Source of the DNA: UBA8612 sp045642685
Lineage (GTDB): Bacteria > Bacillota > Clostridia > Oscillospirales > Acutalibacteraceae
Direction: 5' to 3'
Length of the DNA: 64,000 bases
Assembly (NCBI GenBank): GCA_045642685.1
Contig: JAZUJI010000056.1
Span: 1-64,000 of the forward strand
Shown: in pieces, positions 27,001 through 34,435 of the stretch
Layout of the letters: the number at the start of each line of letters is the position of its first letter
Numbering within the stretch: position 1 is the first letter of the stretch
Notes under the pieces: generated by a model
Told to the model about the DNA's origin: nothing
Seen by the model: the letters and a program-made list of their open reading frames with translations, nothing else
The model's database searches: none
Position numbers and translations under genes: made by a program

Positions 27001-27347
27001 CGGATGCGCTGACGGCAACGCAGGGCTACACCGTAACACAGCAGCCAAACGAAAACGGCAACTGTTCCACCGGGTCGTATATTGTGCTAAAAAAGTCCGG
27101 ATGTGAGGATGTCGCTTATCAGGTAGCTGTTCTCGGCGATATCGACGGCGATGCAAGATCGGACGGCTTTGATGCTTATCTGGCAGGCTTGTACGCCGCT
27201 CAAGTGCTTCCGGCACCGCAGGGTGTGTGGTTTACCGCCGGTGATGTTGATTCGGACGGAGCCATTACGGCGCAGGATTGCGAACAGCTCAGACGCTGTG
27301 CTTTGTATGAGGATATTTTGGTCAACAGTTACGAACCGAAAGAATAG
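24099..27347 (+). CDS. Subtilisin-like (S8) serine protease with FIVAR-like repeats and C-terminal dockerin
   Basis: A 1082-residue secreted or surface protease. A signal peptide (about 1-28) and a small beta domain are followed by two hydrophobic helices around residues 112-160 separated by RRKKASK, unusual inside an S8 protein. The catalytic triad is D449 in GMVDSSIY, H486 in HGTHVAGT and S722 in SGTSQAAP. After the protease come two helical repeats with the YSELNTYVGVANGL/YTKVDEAIAAANKL pattern of FIVAR modules. The end carries two dockerin-like calcium repeats, GDIDGDARSDGFDAYL and GDVDSDGAITAQDCEQL. Dockerins bind cohesins, so the enzyme may dock to a cell-surface complex. It has its own promoter and lies 9 bp before the YmdB-like gene. 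Confidence 0.9.
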   Translation: MKKVTRRTASLLLTMIFCILFCFSSFAATTNEYGLGLSTELNKTNYTVTLCNRNSFAVGGVEVKCDLPGDLRTSGKVNASAESFTAGQSLTLKMPLTEAKAFIGQNGSGIRVKTAAFGGGAAVLAVCAVVFTAVLLRRKKASKAVALVLAVFMLLPCFNLLKVNAWGTDEVHTFTMQDTVTLDGKEYPVSVTVRYLASTARKNYFETTVTPDAADGSTVTEYKTSVSGETVAAQRVEKVTYEVSSAIDNYEPGGSGEAVLDGCSWSVDRLDLKPGDNKITVTSTLSDGQTKTDSYHLTYDKGTVYQCKENELKEEGECRYVNGMINLFFRDGVSVERADEIIRSLGGVRIGELYASDLFQARVDADSLEELQDYCRRYEQFEEVRLAMIERAIDLETQSVVPNDKWLMSKPSWDENYPQSYNWSVTAVRAPSAWEYESYMGHVNLGMVDSSIYTAHEDFKSGFIRFAASEYEDYAADNVNQEKGQHGTHVAGTMGAAANNNKGITGLLWDTNVYAANFNKGGTIDYVVGAVVDEILAGAKAVNLSLGLTNNYSPGSHKNPYLNLYSSATLDWYAEYCVAMLSGVINDGKEFVVVQSAGNGVQDIRLGCNDTSATQDGAWFRSVDAYQNGLFCSVQKKAYRCGGSENGVTAEESTALYDRVLVVGAAENISSAEEPKFKMWYRSSGGSRVDIYAPGVTTVSTCVSETSPGTLQSTYAAMSGTSQAAPIVTAVAGACFAINPNLTGAQVKKIICSPTNSTHIVVDNTDLFKGTPMDVNAELMYHPFEGNGQLIDMELCVKEALRTVSTRANYSELNTYVGVANGLVPTDYTNFDTVQSILDSINYNLYSFEQDEVDAKAQALITAIYELDPIYADYTKVDEAIAAANKLDPADYVSFDSVTKAVNAVKRKKLKSQQAQVDAMAKAINDAIGSLVVYVPELPKPETLDSSIVVDSTEQVIVLTQENMQILSDALTATQGYTVTQQPNENGNCSTGSYIVLKKSGCEDVAYQVAVLGDIDGDARSDGFDAYLAGLYAAQVLPAPQGVWFTAGDVDSDGAITAQDCEQLRRCALYEDILVNSYEPKE

Positions 27348-27356
27348 GGAAGCGGC

Positions 27357-28133
27357 ATGAATATCAATATTTTGGCGGTTGGCGATGTGACCGGCGCACA
27401 GGGCTGTGAATATCTGCGCCGCCGTCTGCCAACGATAAAACGGTTGAAGTCGGTTGATTTGTGCATTGTCAACGGTGAAAACTCTGCGGTCGGCAACGGA
27501 ATCACGCCGATGAGCACCGAGGAGCTTTTTGCCGCAGGAGCCGATATTATCACTACGGGGAATCATGTGTTCCGCCGCCGGGAGATATATGACTATCTGG
27601 ATAATTCCCGGAGCGTGGTGCGCCCGGCGAATGTGTACGGCGGCAACCCCGGCAAAGGCTGTGCGATAGCCGATCTGGGGAGCGTGCGTGTCGGTGTGTT
27701 CAATCTGCTCGGCAGCGCTTATATGGAGGGCGGAAATCCCTTTGTTGCGGCGGATGAAATGCTTCGTGAGCTGAAGGACTGCCGTATCGTGCTGTGTGAT
27801 TTTCACGCCGAGGCAACCGGCGAAAAAAGAGCACTCGGCTTTTATCTGGACGGCAGGGTCAGCGCCGTTTTCGGCACGCACACCCATGTGCAGACTGCCG
27901 ATGAACAGATTCTGCCCAACGGGACCGGCTACATTACCGATGTCGGTATGACAGGCCCTGTGCAGTCTGTTTTGGGCGTAAAGCCCCAAACCATTATCAA
28001 TAAGCTGAAAACCGGTATGCCCGAACGCTTTGACATTGCCGACGGGGAATGTATGCTCAATGCCTGCCTGTTTACCGTTGACCGTTCCGGCGGAAAAACG
28101 GTTGAGGTGGAACGAATCAATCTTCGAGGATAA
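27357..28133 (+). CDS. ymdB: YmdB-like metallophosphoesterase (TIGR00282 family)
   Basis: A 258-residue cytoplasmic phosphodiesterase of the YmdB family, which hydrolyses 2',3'- or 3',5'-cyclic nucleotides and affects biofilm and sporulation decisions in Bacillus. Family marks: NILAVGDVTG at the start, NGENSAVGNGIT, TTGNHVFRRREIYDYL, DFHAEATGEKRALGFYLDGRVSAVFGTHTHVQTAD (abbreviated here to DFHAEAT and GTHTHVQTAD), and TDVGMTGP. The metal ligands Asp, Glu, Asn and His are all in place. It is co-directional with the flanking genes, 9 bp after the subtilase and 4 bp before the lipoprotein. Confidence 0.92.
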   Translation: MNINILAVGDVTGAQGCEYLRRRLPTIKRLKSVDLCIVNGENSAVGNGITPMSTEELFAAGADIITTGNHVFRRREIYDYLDNSRSVVRPANVYGGNPGKGCAIADLGSVRVGVFNLLGSAYMEGGNPFVAADEMLRELKDCRIVLCDFHAEATGEKRALGFYLDGRVSAVFGTHTHVQTADEQILPNGTGYITDVGMTGPVQSVLGVKPQTIINKLKTGMPERFDIADGECMLNACLFTVDRSGGKTVEVERINLRG

Positions 28134-28137
28134 ACGA

Positions 28138-29661
28138 ATGAAACGGATCGCAGCGATTCTGTCGGCGGTGGTTCTTTTGCTCACGCTCGGTGCGTGCGCC
28201 AAAGAAACCGCCGAAGTCAAAACCGAAAAAGTGAAGAAAAAAACCGAAACGGTGCAGCAGGCGTCTGTTACCCTGCCGCTGGCGCACAATGACGGGCTGA
28301 ATCCCTACACCGCAAAAAGCAAGGTGAATCAGGCGCTGGTGCCGCTGCTGTTTGACGGACTGTATTACCTGAACGAAGCGTTTGAGCCGCAGCCGCTCAT
28401 TGCCTCCTCCGGCACGGTGGACGGTAAAACCGTGACGGTGTCGCTTAACCCGTCGGCTCGCTTTTCGGATGGCAGCGCCGTCACGGCGGACGATGTGACC
28501 TATTCGTTCCGCAAGGCGAAGAGTTGTGACTATTACAGCACCCGGCTTTCCGGCTTTTCCTCCGCTTCGGCTTCGGGCGGCGGTGTGGTGTTTACGCTTT
28601 CCTCAAACGATATATTTGCACTTTCCTGTCTGGATTTCCCGATCGTTAAGCAGGATACCGCCGGTGATGAGGATGAATTGCCCATTGGCTGCGGCCGTTT
28701 TATTCCGGATGGAAAATTGCCGACGGCGGTGCTCAAGAGCAACGAAAACAGCCTGCGGGGAGCTTCCTCGATCGGTGAAATTCATCTGTATGAAATCACC
28801 GAAAGCGACGGCATGGCTTACGGTTTGGAAATCGGCAATTATGACTACTGGTATGATGATCTGGCAAGCGGAGAGTATCGCCGCATCAATTCGGGCGTAT
28901 CGGTCGTGGATACCAACAACCTGGTCTATCTGGCTTTCAACAGCGAAAAAAGTATTTTCACCGAGGAGCCTGTCCGGCAGGCAGTTTCCGTGCTGCTCAA
29001 TCGGGATTCTCTGGTTTCAACGGGCTTTCAGGGGCACGCTGCGGCGTGTGCTCTGCCGTTCCAGCCCAAGTGGAAACCGATGGAGGCGGTTCAGTCCTCT
29101 ACGGCTCTTGCCGGCGATAAGAACAAGGCACTCGAAATTCTGAAATCTGCCGGTTATACCAAGGTCAATGCCTATGGTTACCGTGCAAGCACCTCCAAAA
29201 GCCTGACGGCAAATCTGACGGTGTGTAAGGATAATCCCTTTAAGCTTGCCTGCGCCGAAGAAATCAAGGCACAGCTGGCAAAAATCAATTTTCATGTGCG
29301 CCTTGTGGAGCTGAGCTATGAAGATTACACAAAGGCGATTAGCAAAGGCGAATTTGAAATGTATCTGGGTGAAATCAAGCTGCCGGTGAACATGAGCCTT
29401 TCCGCTTTCTTTTCCTCCTCCGGGGCGGCTTATGTCGGTGTGGATAAAGAAAACGGGCTTGCCTGCCGGGACGAATATTTTGCCATGCGTTCCGGTGAGC
29501 TTTCTTTGAGCGATTTTTGTGCGGCATTCGACCGGTCGATTCCGTTCGTTCCGCTATGCTACCGCTCCGGGCTGGCGATGTACGCCCGCAGCATCGGCGC
29601 ATCGGTGGTCGGCACCTGCACAGACGGGTTTTACAACATAAATTCGTGGGTAAAAAAATAA
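28138..29661 (+). CDS. Extracellular solute-binding lipoprotein, family 5 (peptide/nickel type)
   Basis: A 507-residue lipoprotein. The start is ATG 28138, which gives a signal peptide ending in the lipobox LGAC at Cys20; the open frame extends further upstream but inside the previous gene. The mature part follows the SBP_bac_5 layout: LAHNDGLNPYTAKS, LFDGLYYL, ARFSDGSAVTADDVTYSFRKAK and a second lobe with QAVSVLLNRDSL. Such proteins capture oligopeptides or nickel for an ABC importer, but no permease or ATPase is adjacent, so it may serve a distant transporter or act as a sensor. recG follows after a hairpin. Confidence 0.85.
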   Translation: MKRIAAILSAVVLLLTLGACAKETAEVKTEKVKKKTETVQQASVTLPLAHNDGLNPYTAKSKVNQALVPLLFDGLYYLNEAFEPQPLIASSGTVDGKTVTVSLNPSARFSDGSAVTADDVTYSFRKAKSCDYYSTRLSGFSSASASGGGVVFTLSSNDIFALSCLDFPIVKQDTAGDEDELPIGCGRFIPDGKLPTAVLKSNENSLRGASSIGEIHLYEITESDGMAYGLEIGNYDYWYDDLASGEYRRINSGVSVVDTNNLVYLAFNSEKSIFTEEPVRQAVSVLLNRDSLVSTGFQGHAAACALPFQPKWKPMEAVQSSTALAGDKNKALEILKSAGYTKVNAYGYRASTSKSLTANLTVCKDNPFKLACAEEIKAQLAKINFHVRLVELSYEDYTKAISKGEFEMYLGEIKLPVNMSLSAFFSSSGAAYVGVDKENGLACRDEYFAMRSGELSLSDFCAAFDRSIPFVPLCYRSGLAMYARSIGASVVGTCTDGFYNINSWVKK

Positions 29662-29663
29662 CC

Positions 29664-29697
29664 GGCACCGTGTCGTTTTTTTGCGGCACGGTGTTGC
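29664..29697 (+). terminator. Hairpin between the binding protein gene and recG
   Basis: CACCGTGTCG and CGGCACGGTG pair around a T-rich loop, followed by TTGCTTTTG. It may terminate the upstream transcript partially. Confidence 0.5.
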
Positions 29698-29720
29698 TTT
29701 TGAAGGTATGGTTGAACGCA

Positions 29721-31763
29721 ATGGTGGATTTTTCAAGCAGTATTCAATATCTCAGGGGTGTCGGGGAAACCCGTGCCCGTCTGTTCCGGCGGCTCGGCGT
29801 GGAAACCGTCGGCGATCTGCTGCGCCTTTATCCCCGTGCTTATGAGGATTGGAGCCAAACGGTGAAGATCCGTCAGGCCGTGTCGGGTGAGGTGTGCTGC
29901 ATTAAAGCGATGGTTGCAGGCCGGGTCAGCAAGGCGATGATCCGCAAGGGCATGACCGTTTATAAATGCGATGTGACCGATGGTGAAAGCATGATGAAGG
30001 TCACGATTTTCAACAACCGTTTTGCGGCGGAAAAACTGAAAGAGGGAGAAACCTTTTTGTTTTTCGGGCGCATGAATACCAATGCCTACTCCTATGAAAT
30101 GCTCTCCCCGCAGATCGAACGGGCAACCACCGGCGAGCGGATCCGTCCGATTTACCCACAGACGCAGTCGCTGACCTCCCGCATGATCGAAGCCTGCGTG
30201 AAAAGGGCTTTGGAGGAATTGACGGAATTGCCGGAGGATGTGCTCAGCGAAGCGGTGCGTAAACAATATGATTTGTGTGACTACGCCTGCGCATTACAGG
30301 GGATCCATTTCCCGAAAACACAAAAGATGATGCTGCGGGCACGCAGGCGGCTTTGCTTTGAGGAATTGTATGTGCTGCAAACCGGGATGATGCTGCTGCG
30401 CTCCCGAAATCGCCGCCTGACCGGTTTTCGGTTAAAGAACGATGAAACGGCTCGGTTTCTGGATGGCTTGCCTTTCACGCCGACAAACGCACAAAAACGG
30501 GCGGTGGCGGAATGTATGGCTGATATGATGGGTGAAATTCCGATGAACCGTTTGTTACAGGGGGATGTCGGTTCGGGCAAAACGGCGGTGGCGGCGGCGA
30601 TCACATTCAGCTGCGCCGAAAACGGCTTTCAAACGGCAGTGATGGCACCGACCGAAATCCTGGCGATCCAGCATTACAAAACCTTTACCTCTTTGCTGGA
30701 GGGTACCGGTCTGCGGGTCGCTCTGCTGGTCGGTTCAACCCCTGCTGCCGAAAAAAAGAAGTTGAAAAATGAAATTGCACAGGGTGAGGTGTCAATCGTC
30801 ATCGGCACGCACGCTCTCATTCAAAAGGATGTTGTGTTCAAAAATCTTGCGCTGGTGATCACCGATGAACAGCACCGTTTCGGTGTCGGTCAGCGCAGTG
30901 AGCTCAGCGCAAAGGGATGCAATCCGCATCTGCTTGTTATGTCGGCAACGCCGATCCCCCGTACGCTTGCACTGATGATCTACGGTGACTTGGATGTTTC
31001 GGTGCTGGACGAATTGCCGGCAGGCCGGCAGAAAATCGAAACCTATGCCATCGGCTCGGACAAACGGCAAAGAGCCTACGGCTATGTAAAAAAACACCTG
31101 GATGAAGGACGGCAGGGCTACATCGTCTGCCCGCTGGTGGAGGATGGTGAAATGCCGGAGCTGACGGCGGCGGTCACTTATGCCGAAGAATTGGCAAAAA
31201 ACGAATTCCAAGGCTACACGGTCGGTTTGCTTCACGGCAAAATGAAGCCGAAAGAAAAGGAAAAGGTTATGACGGCATTTTCCGCCGGGGATATTCAGCT
31301 GCTGGTTTCCACAACGGTGATCGAGGTTGGGATTGATGTGCCGAACGCCGTGATCATGGTGATCGAGAACGCAGACCGTTTCGGACTGTCACAGCTGCAT
31401 CAGCTCCGGGGGCGTGTCGGGCGGGGGCAGTTCCGTTCCACCTGTATTCTGATCTCCGATGCCGGGGGCGATACAGCCAAACAGCGTCTGAAGGTCATGT
31501 GCAGAACGACGGACGGCTTCCGCATTGCCGATGAGGATCTGAAGCTGCGGGGTCCGGGCGATTTCTTCGGCAGCAGGCAGCACGGCCTGCCCGAAATGAA
31601 AATTGCCGATTTGTCGCAGGATATGGATCTGCTCAAAACGGCTCAGACGGCTGCCAAACAGGTTTTGCGTGAGGATGCCGCCCTGCGGGCAACAAAAAAT
31701 GCCGCCCTTAAGGCGGCAGTGCTTGATTTGTTTGACCGTGCAGGTCCGTACGGTATGAATTGA
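29721..31763 (+). CDS. recG: ATP-dependent DNA helicase RecG
   Basis: A 680-residue helicase that remodels stalled replication forks and branched DNA. The N-terminal wedge domain begins YLRGVGETRARLFRRLG. The helicase core has Walker A QGDVGSGKTAVAAA (near residue 285), DEQHRFGVGQR, VMSATPIPRTLAL, and motif VI QLRGRVGRGQF. Length and order match RecG. ATG 29721 is taken as the start because it gives the standard N-terminus; a TTG at 29712 is closer to the GAAGG site and is possible. The open frame continues upstream into the lipoprotein gene but carries no RecG sequence there. Confidence 0.96.
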   Translation: MVDFSSSIQYLRGVGETRARLFRRLGVETVGDLLRLYPRAYEDWSQTVKIRQAVSGEVCCIKAMVAGRVSKAMIRKGMTVYKCDVTDGESMMKVTIFNNRFAAEKLKEGETFLFFGRMNTNAYSYEMLSPQIERATTGERIRPIYPQTQSLTSRMIEACVKRALEELTELPEDVLSEAVRKQYDLCDYACALQGIHFPKTQKMMLRARRRLCFEELYVLQTGMMLLRSRNRRLTGFRLKNDETARFLDGLPFTPTNAQKRAVAECMADMMGEIPMNRLLQGDVGSGKTAVAAAITFSCAENGFQTAVMAPTEILAIQHYKTFTSLLEGTGLRVALLVGSTPAAEKKKLKNEIAQGEVSIVIGTHALIQKDVVFKNLALVITDEQHRFGVGQRSELSAKGCNPHLLVMSATPIPRTLALMIYGDLDVSVLDELPAGRQKIETYAIGSDKRQRAYGYVKKHLDEGRQGYIVCPLVEDGEMPELTAAVTYAEELAKNEFQGYTVGLLHGKMKPKEKEKVMTAFSAGDIQLLVSTTVIEVGIDVPNAVIMVIENADRFGLSQLHQLRGRVGRGQFRSTCILISDAGGDTAKQRLKVMCRTTDGFRIADEDLKLRGPGDFFGSRQHGLPEMKIADLSQDMDLLKTAQTAAKQVLREDAALRATKNAALKAAVLDLFDRAGPYGMN

Positions 31764-31765
31764 TT

Positions 31766-32023
31766 TTACAGCTCGTTTGAACGGTCGAAAAGCTTGTGCG
31801 CACACTCACGGCACACTTTTTTGCCGTGAAAATCGACCAGTTCCTCCATTTTTCCGCAAAATACACAGCTGGGGGAATATTTGCGCAGCATAATGTAATC
31901 ACCCTCGGTGAAAATTTCAAGATAATCTTCGTTTTCTTTCAATCCCATGGTTGCACGCAATTCCTTGGGTAAAACGATGCGGCCGGCTGAGTCGATTTGT
32001 CTGGTGATACCGGTTGATTTCAT
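31766..32023 (-). CDS. AbrB/SpoVT-type transition-state regulator with C-terminal zinc ribbon
   Basis: An 85-residue DNA-binding protein. Residues 1-48 are a swapped-hairpin AbrB domain (GITRQIDSAGRIVLPKELR, GDYIMLRKY). Residues 53-74 carry two CxxC pairs (C53, C56, C71, C74), which form a likely zinc ribbon not found in Bacillus AbrB. Such proteins control stationary-phase and sporulation genes. It is transcribed alone, convergent with recG, from a consensus promoter at 32060. Confidence 0.9.
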   Translation of the reverse strand: MKSTGITRQIDSAGRIVLPKELRATMGLKENEDYLEIFTEGDYIMLRKYSPSCVFCGKMEELVDFHGKKVCRECAHKLFDRSNEL

Positions 32024-32059
32024 AATGAATCCCCCTGTTTTTCTACGAAATCTGACAAT

Positions 32060-32088
32060 AGAATACCATTATTTTACATTCTTGTCAA
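32060..32088 (-). promoter_or_regulatory. Consensus promoter of the AbrB-type gene
   Basis: On the reverse strand TTGACA (32083-32088) and TATTCT (32060-32065) are 17 bp apart. A GGGGGA ribosome site follows. Confidence 0.75.
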
Positions 32089-32147
32089 TGATTAATATGT
32101 TTTTTTCGGTAAATGGCGGTTTTTTTGGGAATATCTTACTTTGCTAC

Positions 32148-32176
32148 TTTTCATTTGAAAACAAATGTGTTATAAT
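32148..32176 (+). promoter_or_regulatory. Probable promoter of the lipoprotein gene
   Basis: A perfect TATAAT lies at 32171-32176, with a weak -35 (TTTTCA at 32148) 17 bp upstream. Confidence 0.5.
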
Positions 32177-32218
32177 GAATTGCCCATAAATGAACAGCTC
32201 GAAAGGAGTTATCCATCC

Positions 32219-33094
32219 ATGAAATCACTTACCATGAAACTCACCGCGATTCTTTTGACCGCAGCGGTCTTCCTTTGCGTCACCTCCTGCTCATTCGGCG
32301 GCAAGACCGAGGAAGAAACCACCGAACCGACTTCGGCAAGCGCAACGGTTTTGCCGAAAGAAGAGGCGGAAATTCTCGCATACTTCAACCGTGTTTTTGC
32401 CCAGGCCAAAGAGGGTCAGGCAAAGCTCAACTATTCCTGTTCCTACAAACCGAAGGGTTTCGAGGCAGAGGATAAGGGTCTTGCCTCCATGCTCAAGATC
32501 GTTGCCAAAAAACTGGACTTCGGTGATCTCGGCTGTGAAGTTGCCTACGGCGAATCTCACCGTGCGGTCATGCCGCTGAAGGACAGTGACTTGCCCCTCG
32601 TTTTAACGGCGGATGACATTGTTAAAATCGAGATCAACCGTGACGAATACGCCAAGCAGGCAGAGGAAGCCTCCAAGCTTGCCAAAGACAAGGAATATGT
32701 CACGGAGAATGTGAATGTTGACCCCGATCTTCGCCGTGTTTACATTGAATTAAAAGAAGAAACCGATCCGGCAGCCGGCAGCGGTCTGTTCGGCAAAATC
32801 TTCGCTCTGCCCGACCGTGCTGCGATCGAGAAAGAGATGAAGAAAGCTTCCGATTATCTGACCTATGACGGCTCCTATCAGGCAAAGTATACCGGCTGCA
32901 CCATCTATATGGAAATTGACCGTGTGACCGATCAGGTGATCAAGGTCGAGTTTAACCGCAGCATTGAAGTGACCGCAGCCGTGACCGGTGTCGGCACACT
33001 GGAATCCGTCGGTACACAGGAATTGAAATTCCGTGTGGAGGGCAGCGACTGCTATGAGCTTGACTGGACGGAACCGGAAACCACCAATCCGTAA
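32219..33094 (+). CDS. Lipoprotein of unknown function
   Basis: A 291-residue protein with a lipoprotein signal peptide (LTAILLTAAVFLCVTSC) and a Thr/Glu/Ser linker after the lipobox Cys. The rest is a mixed alpha/beta domain (SYKPKGFEAEDKGL ... IYMEIDRVTDQVIKVEF), in style like Gram-positive lipoproteins that measure or bind surface polymers, but no family can be named. ATG 32219 is used because of the AAAGGAG site just before it. It precedes the pyrophosphatase gene by 18 bp. Confidence 0.8.
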   Translation: MKSLTMKLTAILLTAAVFLCVTSCSFGGKTEEETTEPTSASATVLPKEEAEILAYFNRVFAQAKEGQAKLNYSCSYKPKGFEAEDKGLASMLKIVAKKLDFGDLGCEVAYGESHRAVMPLKDSDLPLVLTADDIVKIEINRDEYAKQAEEASKLAKDKEYVTENVNVDPDLRRVYIELKEETDPAAGSGLFGKIFALPDRAAIEKEMKKASDYLTYDGSYQAKYTGCTIYMEIDRVTDQVIKVEFNRSIEVTAAVTGVGTLESVGTQELKFRVEGSDCYELDWTEPETTNP

Positions 33095-33112
33095 GACAGA
33101 AGGGCAAATAAG

Positions 33113-33646
33113 ATGAATATTCTTCACGATATTGACCCGAAGCGTATTTCTCCGAACGACTTTATCGCCGTGATCGAAATTCCGAAGGGCAGCAAGAACA
33201 AGTATGAGCTGGATAAGGAAACAGGTCTGATCATGCTGGATCGTGTGCTTTACACCTCTACGCACTACCCTGCCAATTACGGCTTTATTCCGCTGACTTT
33301 TGCAGATGACCTTGATCCGCTGGATGTAGTGGTGCTTTGTTCCGAGCCGCTTGACCCGCTGACGCTTGTGCGCTGCTACCCCATTGGCGTGATCAATATG
33401 CTGGATAACGGGCGTTCCGATGAAAAAATCATTGCCATCCCGTTTTCCGACCCAAACTATAACGGTTATCGCAGTATTTTTAATCTGCCTCGCCATATTC
33501 AGGATGAAATGTCTCACTTTTTCACCGTGTACAAGCAGTTGGAAAAGAAAGACACCGCCGTGGATGAGATCCAGGGCGAGAGCGACGCCGTGCAGATCAT
33601 CGAAAAAGCGATTGAAGCTTACCGGGAAATGCACGCAGAAGAGTAA
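33113..33646 (+). CDS. ppa: Inorganic pyrophosphatase, family I
   Basis: A 177-residue soluble pyrophosphatase that hydrolyses PPi to phosphate and pulls biosynthetic reactions forward. It shows EIPKGSKNKYELDK, the substrate loop HYPANYGFIPLT and the signature DDLDPLDVV with the metal-binding aspartates. Length matches family I. A strong terminator at 33657 follows, so it ends the lipoprotein-ppa unit. Confidence 0.94.
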   Translation: MNILHDIDPKRISPNDFIAVIEIPKGSKNKYELDKETGLIMLDRVLYTSTHYPANYGFIPLTFADDLDPLDVVVLCSEPLDPLTLVRCYPIGVINMLDNGRSDEKIIAIPFSDPNYNGYRSIFNLPRHIQDEMSHFFTVYKQLEKKDTAVDEIQGESDAVQIIEKAIEAYREMHAEE

Positions 33647-33656
33647 CTTAACAGCG

Positions 33657-33691
33657 AACGGGGTCTGCATTTTTTGCAAGACCCCGTTTTT
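33657..33691 (+). terminator. Rho-independent terminator after ppa
   Basis: AACGGGGTCT pairs with AGACCCCGTT and is followed by TTT; the loop contains a further GCA/TGC pairing. Confidence 0.85.
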
Positions 33692-33713
33692 GTGCAGCAG
33701 AAAGGAAGAACAT

Positions 33714-34262
33714 ATGAACATACAGCATGGCAGACCTGCCGATTTGACCGGCAGAGCCGAAGAAGAAATTAAAACCTATGATTTTTTGGATCGTATCGGC
33801 GTAGAATACGACCGGTTGGATCATGAGGCGGCATATACCATGGAGGCGTGCGAAGCGGTTGACCGTGACCTTGGCACGGTGATGTGCAAAAATCTGTTTT
33901 TGTGCAACCGTCAGCAAACAGCCTTTTATCTGCTGCTGATCCCGGGCGGCAAGAAGTTCAAAACCAAGGATTTGTCGGCTCAGCTCGGCGTAGCCCGGCT
34001 TTCATTTGCGCCGGAAGAATTTATGCAGCAGCTTTTGCATATTCAGCCCGGTTCGGTGAGCGTGATGGGTTTGATGAACGACACCGAAAAACAGGTGCGC
34101 CTGCTGATCGACGAGGATCTGCTCAAATGCGACACCTTCGGCTGCCACCCCTGCCGGAACACCGCCAGCCTCAAAATTTCAACGGCAGACCTGATGCAAA
34201 AGGTCATTCCCGCTTTGGCGCATGAGCCGACTGTGGTCGATCTGCCGGAGGTATTGTCTTAA
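33714..34262 (+). CDS. YbaK/ProX-type aminoacyl-tRNA deacylase (Ala-tRNA(Pro) editing)
   Basis: A 182-residue free-standing editing domain of the prolyl-tRNA synthetase INS/YbaK superfamily. It probably hydrolyses Ala-tRNA(Pro) or related mischarged tRNA. Family marks: DHEAAYTMEACEAVDRDLG, CKNLFLCNR, YLLLIPGGKKFKTKDL and the C-terminal GCHPCRNTASLKIST. ATG 33714 has a strong AAAGGAAG site and gives the expected N-terminus; the longer open frame upstream overlaps ppa. The unit lies between two terminators, so it is monocistronic. Confidence 0.88.
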   Translation: MNIQHGRPADLTGRAEEEIKTYDFLDRIGVEYDRLDHEAAYTMEACEAVDRDLGTVMCKNLFLCNRQQTAFYLLLIPGGKKFKTKDLSAQLGVARLSFAPEEFMQQLLHIQPGSVSVMGLMNDTEKQVRLLIDEDLLKCDTFGCHPCRNTASLKISTADLMQKVIPALAHEPTVVDLPEVLS

Positions 34263-34278
34263 CGGTGATCTTTTATCT

Positions 34279-34302
34279 GCGGAGCTTCGGCTCCGCTTTT
34301 TT
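34279..34302 (+). terminator. Terminator with UUCG tetraloop
   Basis: GCGGAGC-TTCG-GCTCCGC followed by six T residues, 16 bp after the deacylase stop. Confidence 0.9.
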
Positions 34303-34336
34303 GTGATGAAAATATATGCTTTTCTTCATTCCGATG

Positions 34337-34366
34337 TTGAAATACGCCGGTAATATATGGTATACT
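34337..34366 (+). promoter_or_regulatory. Promoter of the second GH38 gene
   Basis: TTGAAA (34337-34342) and TATACT (34361-34366) with an 18-bp spacer. Confidence 0.65.
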
Positions 34367-34435
34367 ATATAAGCGTTATTTATAAATCCACGGGAGACGG
34401 TTTGCCGGCTCCTGTTCAAGAAAGGATGTTGACTT

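Noticed and set aside
26400..27347. A full cellulosome locus around the dockerin protein
   Set aside because: No cohesin or scaffoldin gene, and no other dockerin, is present in the window.
29517..29720. An upstream extension of the recG frame
   Set aside because: This part lies within the lipoprotein gene and carries no RecG sequence; the standard N-terminus starts at 29721.
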